From: Dermacoccus abyssi
GTDB taxonomy: Bacteria; Actinomycetota; Actinomycetes; Actinomycetales; Dermatophilaceae
Reading direction: 5' to 3' (one strand)
NCBI RefSeq assembly: GCF_034541975.1
Contig: NZ_JAVYJM010000001.1
Length of the DNA: 64,000 nt
This document shows, one piece after another, positions 56,240 through 63,696 of the stretch (positions within the stretch are counted from its first letter, which is position 1; the number at the start of each line of letters is the position of its first letter). The notes under the pieces were generated by a model. It ran no database searches. It saw only the letters and a program-made list of their open reading frames with translations, and was not told the DNA's origin. A program made the position numbers and the translations under genes.

Positions 56240-56512
56240 ACGCTCGATTCGTCCTCGCTCTAGAGATCTGAACGAGCATCGACACGGGGAGACTCCGGGC
56301 ATGCTCCCCCTGTGACGGTCTCGCCGAACATGACGACTCCTACGTTGGCTCTCAGCTGGCCTCGCAGGCTGGTTCGCACTCGAGCGACGCCCATAGCAGG
56401 AACGCGTACCCGCAAACCACACGTGCACGCATACTTCCTGCACCGGTCCTGCGCTAGGAAAAGGAGCGATGTCCAGGCTCCGCGCAGACCGCCTGCATGA
56501 CACAGTGTTGAC

Positions 56513-57316
56513 ATGCTCATCAGCGCTCAGTACTTGGACCGCGACGCCTTGCTCAATTACATCGCAGGTTTGGAGGGCGGAGTCCGCCAAACGGGCGTCT
56601 CCAGATCGAAGGGCAGTCGAGGGATTGGTGCCGCCCTGGGCGCCGGACCGGTCAGGGCGGACGCGCGGGGTGATAGAGAGTCGGAGGACACGCTCACAAC
56701 CACCGACCACGACGCATCGAGACTTCAACGTCTTATCGCGGCTGGCCGTGAGAGCCCAGATGCTCTCCGATGGGTCGAGGTTTTGGAGCCGGATACCGAC
56801 TTTGCGGACCTTAGTCTCGGAGAATTCATCGAGTGGGAGTGCGACATCTTCATGCCCGAGGGAGTCGCGGCATTGTCGAACCAATCCGGGTTCCGCGAAG
56901 CTCTGCGTCAGTTCCAGGACCTAGCACCTGCTGCCCGGGCCTTGGGCCTGGACATGAATGGCATGCCAGCCGAAAACGAGATGCAGGCGATGGGAACCTT
57001 CCTCGAGAATCTGGACGTCCCACCGGTAGTTGTTGGCGAAGATAGCGACACTGCCTGGAGGGTGGTCGGATCACTCACTCCTCAGTGGGTCCGACCGGGC
57101 GCAACCTTGGACGACCGCGTTCGCATCATCGGTAAGGTCAAGAAGGTCGTTGGGGAGGGGAAGTGGTACCCCCTAATATCCTTGCCAGGCATGAACCTCG
57201 TTAGCCGAGAAGAGCGGCGGCGCATGGAACGCGAAGGCCCAGCTGACGCAGCCATGCAGGCGAACTACGCACAAGGGCCGCTGTTGGTGGTGGAGTACCT
57301 CGCCATCTACAGCTAA
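56513..57316 (+). CDS. DUF6414-like protein
   Basis: 267 residues. Start SAQYLDRDALLNYIAGLEGG, end YAQGPLLVVEYLAIYS, with a central block SLTPQWVRPGATLDDRVRIIGKVKKVV and SLPGMNLVSREERRRMER. This pattern matches my memory of the DUF6414 family found in accessory DNA. The function is unknown. A short weak GCGATG leader precedes ATG 56513. Base composition is lower in GC than the core. Confidence 0.6.
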   Translation: MLISAQYLDRDALLNYIAGLEGGVRQTGVSRSKGSRGIGAALGAGPVRADARGDRESEDTLTTTDHDASRLQRLIAAGRESPDALRWVEVLEPDTDFADLSLGEFIEWECDIFMPEGVAALSNQSGFREALRQFQDLAPAARALGLDMNGMPAENEMQAMGTFLENLDVPPVVVGEDSDTAWRVVGSLTPQWVRPGATLDDRVRIIGKVKKVVGEGKWYPLISLPGMNLVSREERRRMEREGPADAAMQANYAQGPLLVVEYLAIYS

Positions 57317-57390
57317 CTAGAGCGCGGCTCTTCGGTGCATCGACGCCTTACACGCCCGCAGTAGCCAGCGATAACCAGAAGGAATAGCTC

Positions 57391-58119
57391 TTGAGCGAAA
57401 ATCTCGCGCATCACCACGTCAGGACGCTGCACCTCGTGCAAGCCACTGAGGATTCAACGGAGCTCCTCGCGATGGGGATCGCGAGGGTCGCCACGCCCGG
57501 CTGGCAAGCCAGAGCGGGCCAACCGGCCCTGCAAACGATCGCAGCCGGCGTCGAGAAACTCGCGAAACTCACGCTCGGGATGATGGACGAGGCCGACACC
57601 GGAGCCTTCCCCGACCAAAAGGCGCTAAAGGACTGGGGGCACGACATCGACGGGCTCACTCGCTCCCTTGGAAGCCGTCTCGAGCAGCGAGCTGCTGGAG
57701 ACGGCAGGCCCTATATCCTCAGGCTCAAGTATTCCTTGGACGTGGATCCCTTCTGGCCCGGTCTCCGTGATGCACTCGACACGGCCGCCGACGCTAGGGC
57801 TGGCCGCTACGTTCACGAGTCTGCGCTGGGAGGATTTCCGCCGCTAGGTAGGCCTATCCACGAGATGTGGCAGATCCTCGACGACAAGGCGATTGCGAGC
57901 CTCGACCTCGCGTCCGCTATCGCCGGCCCGGAATCGCGCGACGCACTCTGCCGAGCACGCACCGAGATTATTGGGACGGTCGTTCGCTGGTGGCATCTCC
58001 TATTCCGAGTGTGGCAGCACGGCCTGGCCGGTCCCACCGCACGGCAGTTATCCACCGAGGTTCGCCTCCAGTGGGACACTCTGCCGCCCAGCCTGGAAGC
58101 TCTTGCCAAGCGCCTCTAG
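57391..58119 (+). CDS. hypothetical protein
   Basis: 242 residues starting at TTG with ribosome site AGAAGGA. It is mostly helical (PALQTIAAGVEKLAKLTLGM; IGTVVRWWHLLFRVWQHGLAG). There are no signal or membrane segments of full length. No family recognised; the all-helical pattern with a conserved Lys/His-poor core gives no clue. It follows the DUF6414-like gene by 74 bp on the same strand. Its stop codon lies inside an inverted-repeat-like sequence (58116-58143). Confidence 0.6.
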   Translation: MSENLAHHHVRTLHLVQATEDSTELLAMGIARVATPGWQARAGQPALQTIAAGVEKLAKLTLGMMDEADTGAFPDQKALKDWGHDIDGLTRSLGSRLEQRAAGDGRPYILRLKYSLDVDPFWPGLRDALDTAADARAGRYVHESALGGFPPLGRPIHEMWQILDDKAIASLDLASAIAGPESRDALCRARTEIIGTVVRWWHLLFRVWQHGLAGPTARQLSTEVRLQWDTLPPSLEALAKRL

Positions 58120-58143
58120 CCGTTCTGACCGGACACGCAGACT
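58116..58143 (+). repeat. solo copy of the cassette terminal repeat
   Basis: Matches the 28-bp end at 60467-60494 in 21 of 28 positions, including CTAG and the 13-base core CTGACCGGACACG. The stretch from here to 58527 (about 400 bp) has no supported gene. It probably marks an old insertion end. Confidence 0.5.
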
Positions 58144-58527
58144 CCGGCTTGCTGAATCGGCAAGAAAGTTGCCAAGCACCTTCTCCACGAACAGGCACCG
58201 AGCCAGCCTGAGCCGGGCGTCCTCGTGCTGGCTCGGCAGGTGGAGGGCCGGCGGCCGCGTTCTGGGCGGGGAAGATGCTTTGCGACGTCTCCACTCCGGT
58301 CAGACCGCCCCGCGATCGGTGCGCGGGGCCAGTTGTTCAGCTGTAGACGGGACGTTCGGGGTCCTCGGGCTCGACGTGTGTTCACGCGCATCAGGAACGC
58401 GCCGCAGACCGCAGCGTCCCGGCCGATACGGGTGTCGCGCGGGGCAACTTCGTCATACCTGGGCGTTTCGGTGATGGGCTAATGATCGGGCTTGCCGCGT
58501 TGGGGGAGCTGGCCGAACGATACGCGG

Positions 58528-59370
58528 ATGATCTGCGCACCCGTCGAGCCGCTGATCGTGGCCGGCGAGAGGATCGACACCGACACACGACCAGTGCTCA
58601 TGGGAGTCATAAATCTCTCTCGCGACTCGTCGTATCGCGACAGTATCCCTGTCAGCACCGAGTCGGCCGTGCGCAAAGGACTGGTGCAGGCCGCGGCAGG
58701 CGCCGCCGTCATCGACGTGGGTGTCGAATCGACACGGGCCAACGCGGCGCAGGTCGACGTCGGGGAGCAGCAGACGCTCGTGACGCCCGTGATCGAGGCA
58801 TTGAGCACGCGCGGCATCCCGGTGTCGATCGAGGCGTATCAGGAACCCGTGGCCCGTGCGGGCCTGCGGGCCGGGGCGCGTCTGCTCAACCTCACAGGCT
58901 CCGACAACGACGACCGCATGTTCTCCCTTGCCGCGCAACACGACGCGACCGTGGTGATGTGTCACGTCCTGGGGCCGCACGCGCGCGCGTTGAACCGTGA
59001 CGTCGACGAGACGGACCCGATCCCGGTGATGCTCGAGTCGTTCGGGCGACGCATCGAGCGGGCACGTGAGCTAGGCGTACCGAGTGTGGCGATCGATCCC
59101 GGTCTGGGTTTCGGATTTCGGTTAGACAATCAACGGGCGCGCGCGCAGCACCAAGCACAGGCATTGCTGCACACCTTCAGATTGCGCCGGCTCGGGGTAC
59201 CGATCTGCCACGCGCTACCGCACGCCTTCGACATCTTCGAAGATCAATACCGCAGCGGGGAAGGCATATTCGCCGTCCTCGCACACCTGGGAGGCGCCGG
59301 CATCTACCGGACACACGAAGTACCGCTGGTGCGCAGCGCTCTCGACGCTATGCACACGTTCAACGTTTGA
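58528..59370 (+). CDS. pterin-binding (DHPS-like) TIM-barrel protein
   Basis: 280 residues related to dihydropteroate synthase: PVLMGVINLSRDSSYRDS (strand 1), AVIDVGVESTRANAAQVD, RLLNLTGSDNDDRMFSLAAQH, SVAIDPGLGFGF and the ending IYRTHEVPLVRSALDA. Where true DHPS has the catalytic GxSRK loop, this protein has VPICHALPHAF, so lysine and the SRK are absent. It is unlikely to make dihydropteroate; another pterin-like or methyltransfer role is possible. ATG 58528 is preferred to TTG 58492. Confidence 0.75.
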   Translation: MICAPVEPLIVAGERIDTDTRPVLMGVINLSRDSSYRDSIPVSTESAVRKGLVQAAAGAAVIDVGVESTRANAAQVDVGEQQTLVTPVIEALSTRGIPVSIEAYQEPVARAGLRAGARLLNLTGSDNDDRMFSLAAQHDATVVMCHVLGPHARALNRDVDETDPIPVMLESFGRRIERARELGVPSVAIDPGLGFGFRLDNQRARAQHQAQALLHTFRLRRLGVPICHALPHAFDIFEDQYRSGEGIFAVLAHLGGAGIYRTHEVPLVRSALDAMHTFNV

Positions 59371-59624
59371 TGTCGAAGCAGGGAGTTCGCCATGAGGCCG
59401 TCCGCGGCAACGCCGCTATGGGATCGTTCTTCGCGCTGATGCAGAAGAACGTCCTCGGTCCAGCGAGCCTGAGTCACACGAGATCAGCTGAGGGTCGCGA
59501 TGGTGGTCCGGACGATGGTCAGAACCGGGGGCCGACCAGACGCTCCAGGCGAGGCTGTTCGGCGCGAGAATCGGACCGAAGGACGAAGAGGGACGTCGAG
59601 GCTGACCATGCCTGGGTCGAAACC

Positions 59625-59735
59625 GCGGCTGCGTGCCGTCGAGAAGCACGAACCGCAGGAGGGCCTGGATACCGGCGTCAGCCACGTCTTCCACGGTGCA
59701 CGTGATCGCCCCATGCTTACAGTGGAAAGTGAGAA
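59625..59735 (-). pseudogene. fragment of a lipoprotein paralogue
   Basis: On the minus strand the frame reads GAITCTVEDVADAGIQALLRF, matching GVITCTVADKADTDIHASLRF of the lipoprotein at 55408-55902 in 13 of 21 positions. There is no start or lipobox, and the frame degenerates downstream. The rest of the gap from 59371 has no supported gene. Confidence 0.55.
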
Positions 59736-60268
59736 TTGCCCCTCCCGCGTGTCTCGTTCTTGTTATCTCCACGCTCGCCGCGTGCGGGGGTGTCGATGAA
59801 CATGCTGACACCACTACGGAGACCTCGAGCGCGCCGGCTACTAGCGATTTGGTCCGCACGGTCAACCTCGGGTGTGCTGGCGGTCTCCGCGTCAAGGGGG
59901 CCGAGGTCACTGGCAGCGGAAACGATGTCAGCGTCGCATGCTCGGAAAACGAGACCACTCCAGGCGAAACACCCACCGAGTACATCTCGTACATCGTCAC
60001 CATCACTTCCGGTGACGGTCAGAGGTCCGGGCAACTCGCCAAAAAGATGTACGTCAGCGGTGAGAGGCCGTCCCAGTTCATCTACGACGCGGCTTCGGTC
60101 AATCAAACGAACCTCACTGCCGACGGCGGCGTGGATCCCTCGAACATCTACGACGCTGAGCTCCATTTCCCTGGCGCTCTTGAGGGCATTGCCTCTGGGT
60201 GGAAAACGGAAGGGGTCGTCAATATCGACGGCCAAGATCTCCGACCTGTTCGACGTACTGACAGCTAG
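59729..60268 (+). CDS. small lipoprotein
   Basis: 179 residues from GTG 59729: signal peptide PPACLVLVISTLAAC, lipobox Cys at residue 19, then a Thr/Ser-rich linker and a beta-rich domain (DLVRTVNLGCAGGLRVKGAE; EYISYIVTITSGDGQRSGQL; DAELHFPGALEGIASGWKTE). Two cysteines (LGCAGG, SVACSE) may pair. Family not recognised. Its start overlaps the paralogue fragment on the other strand. Confidence 0.6.
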   Translation: MRIAPPACLVLVISTLAACGGVDEHADTTTETSSAPATSDLVRTVNLGCAGGLRVKGAEVTGSGNDVSVACSENETTPGETPTEYISYIVTITSGDGQRSGQLAKKMYVSGERPSQFIYDAASVNQTNLTADGGVDPSNIYDAELHFPGALEGIASGWKTEGVVNIDGQDLRPVRRTDS

Positions 60269-60527
60269 GTGTGCTGAGCGGGGGCGCTTATCGAGCGGCG
60301 GCGGTCCCGCGCGTGACCCGCGGTTGGCCATGGCGGAGTCCCAGCCGACATGAGGCCCATCAGTGAACGCCCGTTCATCCCCGCCTATGACATCGTGGAT
60401 CGTGGCCGGCCCGGGCCCGATTGTCCTTGCTGTACACAAGGACGGCGGCGAGTGGCCTGTTCGTGCCTAGTTGTACTGACCGGACACGTTGATCGAGGAT
60501 CGGCCGGTGACGCGGGATACTCGCTGC

Positions 60528-60887
60528 ATGAGCGAGCCGCAGGTTGAAGAGGTCAGTGCGGACTTCGCGCGCCGATGGTGGAAGTCCCTGATGGCGAACG
60601 CGGTGGCGCTTGTGGAGGATGCCCACGCCCTGGCGGACCGGGGCAGTGCCGGCCGGGCTCAGGCGCTCCTGGTGCTCGCGATGGAGGAAGTGGCGAAGGC
60701 ACGCTGGCTGTACGAGGCCGCCGAGTGGGAGTGGAGTGCACCTTTGGGCCTCTACGGAGAGCAACCTCGCGAACCTGGCCTGGTTCGGGTTCCGGACGGA
60801 CTACGCACCACCCGCGCACCGCATGCAGAAAAGCTGCAGGTGGCGGGGGCGGTAGCCCCCAGGGGTCAGCCCACCGCCAACCGTTAG
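60528..60887 (+). CDS. AbiV-like abortive infection protein, short
   Basis: 119 residues. The helical core WWKSLMANAVALVEDAHALA, then RAQALLVLAMEEVAKARWLYEAA, matches the HEPN-like AbiV family (abortive phage infection). Family members are usually longer. The last 25 residues (GAVAPRGQPTANR) look unlike them, so the gene is probably truncated or frameshifted near a G-rich run at about 60840-60860. It starts 34 bp inside the cassette's left end. Confidence 0.6.
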   Translation: MSEPQVEEVSADFARRWWKSLMANAVALVEDAHALADRGSAGRAQALLVLAMEEVAKARWLYEAAEWEWSAPLGLYGEQPREPGLVRVPDGLRTTRAPHAEKLQVAGAVAPRGQPTANR

Positions 60888-60961
60888 GCGTCGTGGCGGG
60901 AGGCCGACTGACCATCGAAAGATTCGGACACGCGGGCCACTCCCCGCGGCAAGAAGGGCGT

Positions 60962-61720
60962 TCACATCTCGCGCCGCGCGTCGATGAGGTGCCTTGTGGA
61001 GTGCGCCACGAAGGGATGGCCGGCCCGCATGTGGACGTCCAACGCCCGGAGCTGTTCGTCGTACCTCGCGATGGTGAAATCGGGGACCCACCAGACGCAC
61101 TTGCGCAGAATCCACACGACGGCTCCGATGTCGAAGAACTCCATGCGACACCGGGCAGTAAGAAGCGTGTCCACCGCGAGGCCGACCGCACGAGCAGCTG
61201 CGCACTCGCGATCCGGATGACGGCCCATGCGGTCTTCCTCCGAAAGCGGTCCGAGGAAGAACTCGATCAGTTCAAAGGCGGAAGAAGGTCCGACATGCTG
61301 AGCGAAGTAGTGGCCACCCGGGCGTAGGACACGATGGACTTCCCGCCAGTTCGGCATGACCGGGTGGCGGGCGCTCACCAGGTCGAACGTCGCGTCAGGA
61401 AACGGAAGGAGGTCGTCCTGAGGCGTCTCGACGACCCTGACCCCCCGCGGCCCCAGGAGCTCACGAGCCCGCTGAGCGTTGGGGGGCCAAGACTCCGTCA
61501 CGGCCATGCGCCGCGGGAGTTGGGCTGCCTCGTTGACGACCTCGCCCCCACCCGTATCGATGTCCAGGGCGCTGTCTGCAACCGCCAGACGGTCTGCGAG
61601 GAGTCGCGAGAAGCCCCACGGCGGACGTTCTTCAGTGGCGCGCCCTTCCAACCATCCGAAGTCCCAGCCGGTGACATCTGCCTCCGAGGCCTCCTGAACA
61701 AGTTCTTCGTAGGGACGCAT
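60962..61720 (-). CDS. class I SAM-dependent methyltransferase
   Basis: 252 residues. The SAM-binding motif I reads ALDIDTGGGEVVNEAAQL, motif II TESWPPNAQRARELL, and motif IV FPDATFDLVSARHPVMPNW, followed by VHRVLRPGGHYFAQHVGPSS. This is the Methyltransf_11 fold. Substrate unknown; the Trp-rich region VWWVPDFTIARYDEQL may shape it. The start lies 90 bp from the cassette's right end, in an AT-richer promoter. Confidence 0.85.
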   Translation of the reverse strand: MRPYEELVQEASEADVTGWDFGWLEGRATEERPPWGFSRLLADRLAVADSALDIDTGGGEVVNEAAQLPRRMAVTESWPPNAQRARELLGPRGVRVVETPQDDLLPFPDATFDLVSARHPVMPNWREVHRVLRPGGHYFAQHVGPSSAFELIEFFLGPLSEEDRMGRHPDRECAAARAVGLAVDTLLTARCRMEFFDIGAVVWILRKCVWWVPDFTIARYDEQLRALDVHMRAGHPFVAHSTRHLIDARREM

Positions 61721-61838
61721 GCCGTCACCCTACTGACGGCCTCATACTGCCAGCCACTCGTTAATTAGCCACACCAGCGCTAGCTCATCGTCCTGACACG
61801 CAACCGATTTGATCAACGTGTCCGGTCAGTACAACTAG

Positions 61839-62010
61839 CAGTCCGCGAGCTAGCGCCGCGTTGAACTACCTTGCGGCCACGGTCTACGCCGTTCTTGCCT
61901 GCGTCCTCATCGTCGAAGCCGTCCGACAGGTGTAGCTCAAACGAGGGGTTGTGCACCACGTCGGGCAGTACCTGGCACCGCCGTTTTAGCCGCGCTGCGG
62001 TGCCGAGTTG
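61839..62010 (+). other. possible 3' gene remnant beside the cassette
   Basis: A frame running out of the cassette end to TAG at 61933 encodes a hydrophobic tail (ALNYLAATVYAVLACVLIVEA) like the last helix of a transporter. It has no start of its own. It may be the gene the cassette inserted into. Nothing else is seen up to 62010. Confidence 0.3.
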
Positions 62011-62259
62011 TCAGGCGGCTCGGGCCTTGGCGCGTTGGGCGATGTAGCTCGCCGTCGCGAGAGTGAGGTCAGGGCGAGCTTCACGGATCTGTTTGATCAG
62101 CGCCGGCTCGGTCACCTCGGCCAGTGGCTCGGTGGTGATGCTGTCAGCCCACTCAGCTGCAGCTGCTTCGTTCTCGAAGCCCGCCTCATGGATCGCGGTG
62201 GTCTTGTCCCTGTGGTCACCGAAGACCTTGTGCTTGAGGTTGGCGAGGTGCTCGCTCAT
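62011..62259 (-). CDS. small hypothetical protein
   Basis: 82 residues: MSEHLANLKHKVFGDHRDKT, then an Ala/Glu-rich helical part ending TASYIAQRAKARAA. Small, soluble, charged. ATG 62259 has a good ribosome site (CAGGAG), which supports it being real. No family recognised. Confidence 0.6.
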   Translation of the reverse strand: MSEHLANLKHKVFGDHRDKTTAIHEAGFENEAAAAEWADSITTEPLAEVTEPALIKQIREARPDLTLATASYIAQRAKARAA

Positions 62260-62504
62260 GGGGTTGCTCCTGCCTGGTGGACATCGCTTCCACTTCAACC
62301 ATCGCACGGGTCGCTCGGCAATCTGCCATGGCGAACGCCTAGATGCGGCGGCCAGACAGCGAATCATGTGGCTGAAACGAACCTTGAGTTACACCCCTTG
62401 CTTCAGTCTGGTGAGCCGTATGAGGCCGCGCTCGAGTTCGGCCTCGTTCGGTGCTGCGACGTAGCTGATTCGGACATGGGAGGGAGTGGAGTGACCGAGG
62501 GGGT

Positions 62505-62788
62505 AGACGTCCTCGTTTCACCTGGGTCACCATAAGTCCACCTACTTTGGGGGGAGCCGCGCGTCAGTGCGATGCGATTTCCTAAGATTGAGGGACGAGT
62601 TCCCCAGCCTGGGAGGCAGGCATGCAGCTCGATGAACTGTTCGGTTTTCTCCCGGAGTCCCGAGCCAGCGACTTGGCGTACTGCGAGTTATCTCACACTT
62701 ATGATGTCGATCAGTTCGCCACGATGGCTCAGTCCTTTCAGAAACATCATTGTGGACTTATGGTGACCCAGGTGAAACGATGACGTCT
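62505..62788. repeat. 284-bp element with 37-bp inverted ends
   Basis: 62505-62541 and 62752-62788 are reverse complements with one mismatch (62512 against 62781). The arms contain CACCTGGGTCACCATAAG. The right arm ends exactly at the LysE stop codon. A 53-codon frame lies inside. It could be a miniature transposable element or an invertible segment; no recombinase is adjacent. Confidence 0.75.
62622..62783 (+). CDS. small peptide inside the inverted-repeat element
   Basis: 53 residues, MQLDELFGFLPESRASDLAY onward, with a good ribosome site (GGGAGG at 62611-62616, 5 bp spacing). The last codons (MVTQVKR) fall in the right inverted arm. No family recognised; it may be the start of a transposase-like gene left after internal deletion. 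Confidence 0.4.
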   Translation: MQLDELFGFLPESRASDLAYCELSHTYDVDQFATMAQSFQKHHCGLMVTQVKR

Positions 62789-63403
62789 CTATGGGTTACG
62801 TTCCAGAGCTAGCCACCCGGCCATGCCGAGGTAAGCAACAGCCGACGCCTGGTCGAGACCCTTCCTCGAACGGACGTTCGTCAAGTATTTGCCGATCCAC
62901 TGACCCAGCACGATGTACAACGATGCTGTCGAGGCTTCGATGGCGATGTACGCGACTCCTGCGATCAACAGGTTCCAACCCCCAGGGTCGGCGACAAATT
63001 GGGGCACGAAAACGGCGAAAAGTAGCAACGCCTTCGGGTTCGTCATCGCGGTTAGAGCTTCGGTGCGGACTGGGTGAGCGGAGGTGTGTTCATCCTCAAG
63101 GTGGGGCGAGGCGGACTGCCCTGCCGTGCGCAGGGTCGAGATGCCTAGCCATGCGAGGTAAGCAACGCCGACCCACTTCACGATCATGAATGCGGTTGAC
63201 GATCGCAGCAAAATCGACGACATGCCGAGGGCCGCGCAGCACGCCAAGACAAGGAATGCGCTGAAGCGACCAATCAGGCCGGATAGGGCGCTACGAATCC
63301 CGTACTTAGCTCCGTGCTGAATGCTCAGGACCTGGTTGGCTCCAGGTACAAGCGAGACCAGTAACGCGGCAGGAACGAATGCGCCCCAGGAGATTCCATC
63401 CAT
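62789..63403 (-). CDS. LysE-family amino acid exporter
   Basis: 204 residues with about six membrane helices and the LysE/RhtB start LVSLVPGANQVLSIQHGAKYG; NPKALLLFAVFVPQFV is the conserved central block. Such proteins export amino acids or small metabolites by proton motive force; the substrate is unknown. The cytosolic loop EDEHTSAHPVRTEA separates the halves. The C-terminus LALERNP stops right at the inverted-repeat element, so its 3' end may have been shaped by that insertion. Confidence 0.88.
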   Translation of the reverse strand: MDGISWGAFVPAALLVSLVPGANQVLSIQHGAKYGIRSALSGLIGRFSAFLVLACCAALGMSSILLRSSTAFMIVKWVGVAYLAWLGISTLRTAGQSASPHLEDEHTSAHPVRTEALTAMTNPKALLLFAVFVPQFVADPGGWNLLIAGVAYIAIEASTASLYIVLGQWIGKYLTNVRSRKGLDQASAVAYLGMAGWLALERNP

Positions 63404-63507
63404 GTCCCCACAGTACGGAAGTCACCATGACCGCGTGCCCACTCTGGAGCCAGGGGCGCCCTGGGCGAGCGAGCGCCCCTACTCACACGTAGTGCTACTG
63501 GGGTACA

Positions 63508-63554
63508 CCCTATTTGCACAGTTGCTCCGCTCTGTGGCTCGCGTGCAAATAGGG
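63508..63554. other. 12-bp stem hairpin before the GNAT gene
   Basis: CCCTATTTGCAC and GTGCAAATAGGG are perfect complements with a 23-base loop, in the 293-bp gap between the divergent LysE and GNAT genes. It could be an operator pair, attenuator or terminator; no U tract follows. Confidence 0.5.
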
Positions 63555-63696
63555 CCCTTGGTTGTGAGTGTCAACGGTAGTTGGCGCGGTTCCAGCAGCG
63601 AAGTGTGGCGGGGTGGCTCCAGCGAGGCTGTCACAGAAATGGACCGTTTCCGCACCATCCCTTGCGCTCCTCATCGAGGACGAGGAAGCTGCGGCT

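Larger units (their letters stand above)
60467..61838. mobile_element. 1.37-kb cassette with perfect 28-bp inverted ends, no transposase
   Basis: 60467-60494 and 61811-61838 are exact reverse complements. The outermost CTAG is itself palindromic, so it could be a 4-bp target duplication with 24-bp ends beginning TTGTACTGACCGGACACG. Inside are an AbiV-like gene and a reverse methyltransferase gene, but no recombinase. It is probably mobilised in trans. Confidence 0.7.

Noticed and set aside
59500..59799. 99-codon forward frame in the gap before the lipoprotein
   Set aside because: It is Arg/Gly-rich without a ribosome site, and it lies opposite the recognisable lipoprotein fragment.
62505..62788. 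Inverted repeats as a phase switch controlling LysE expression
   Set aside because: The LysE promoter is at the other end of the gene (63403), and the element touches only its stop codon, so a promoter inside could not drive it.
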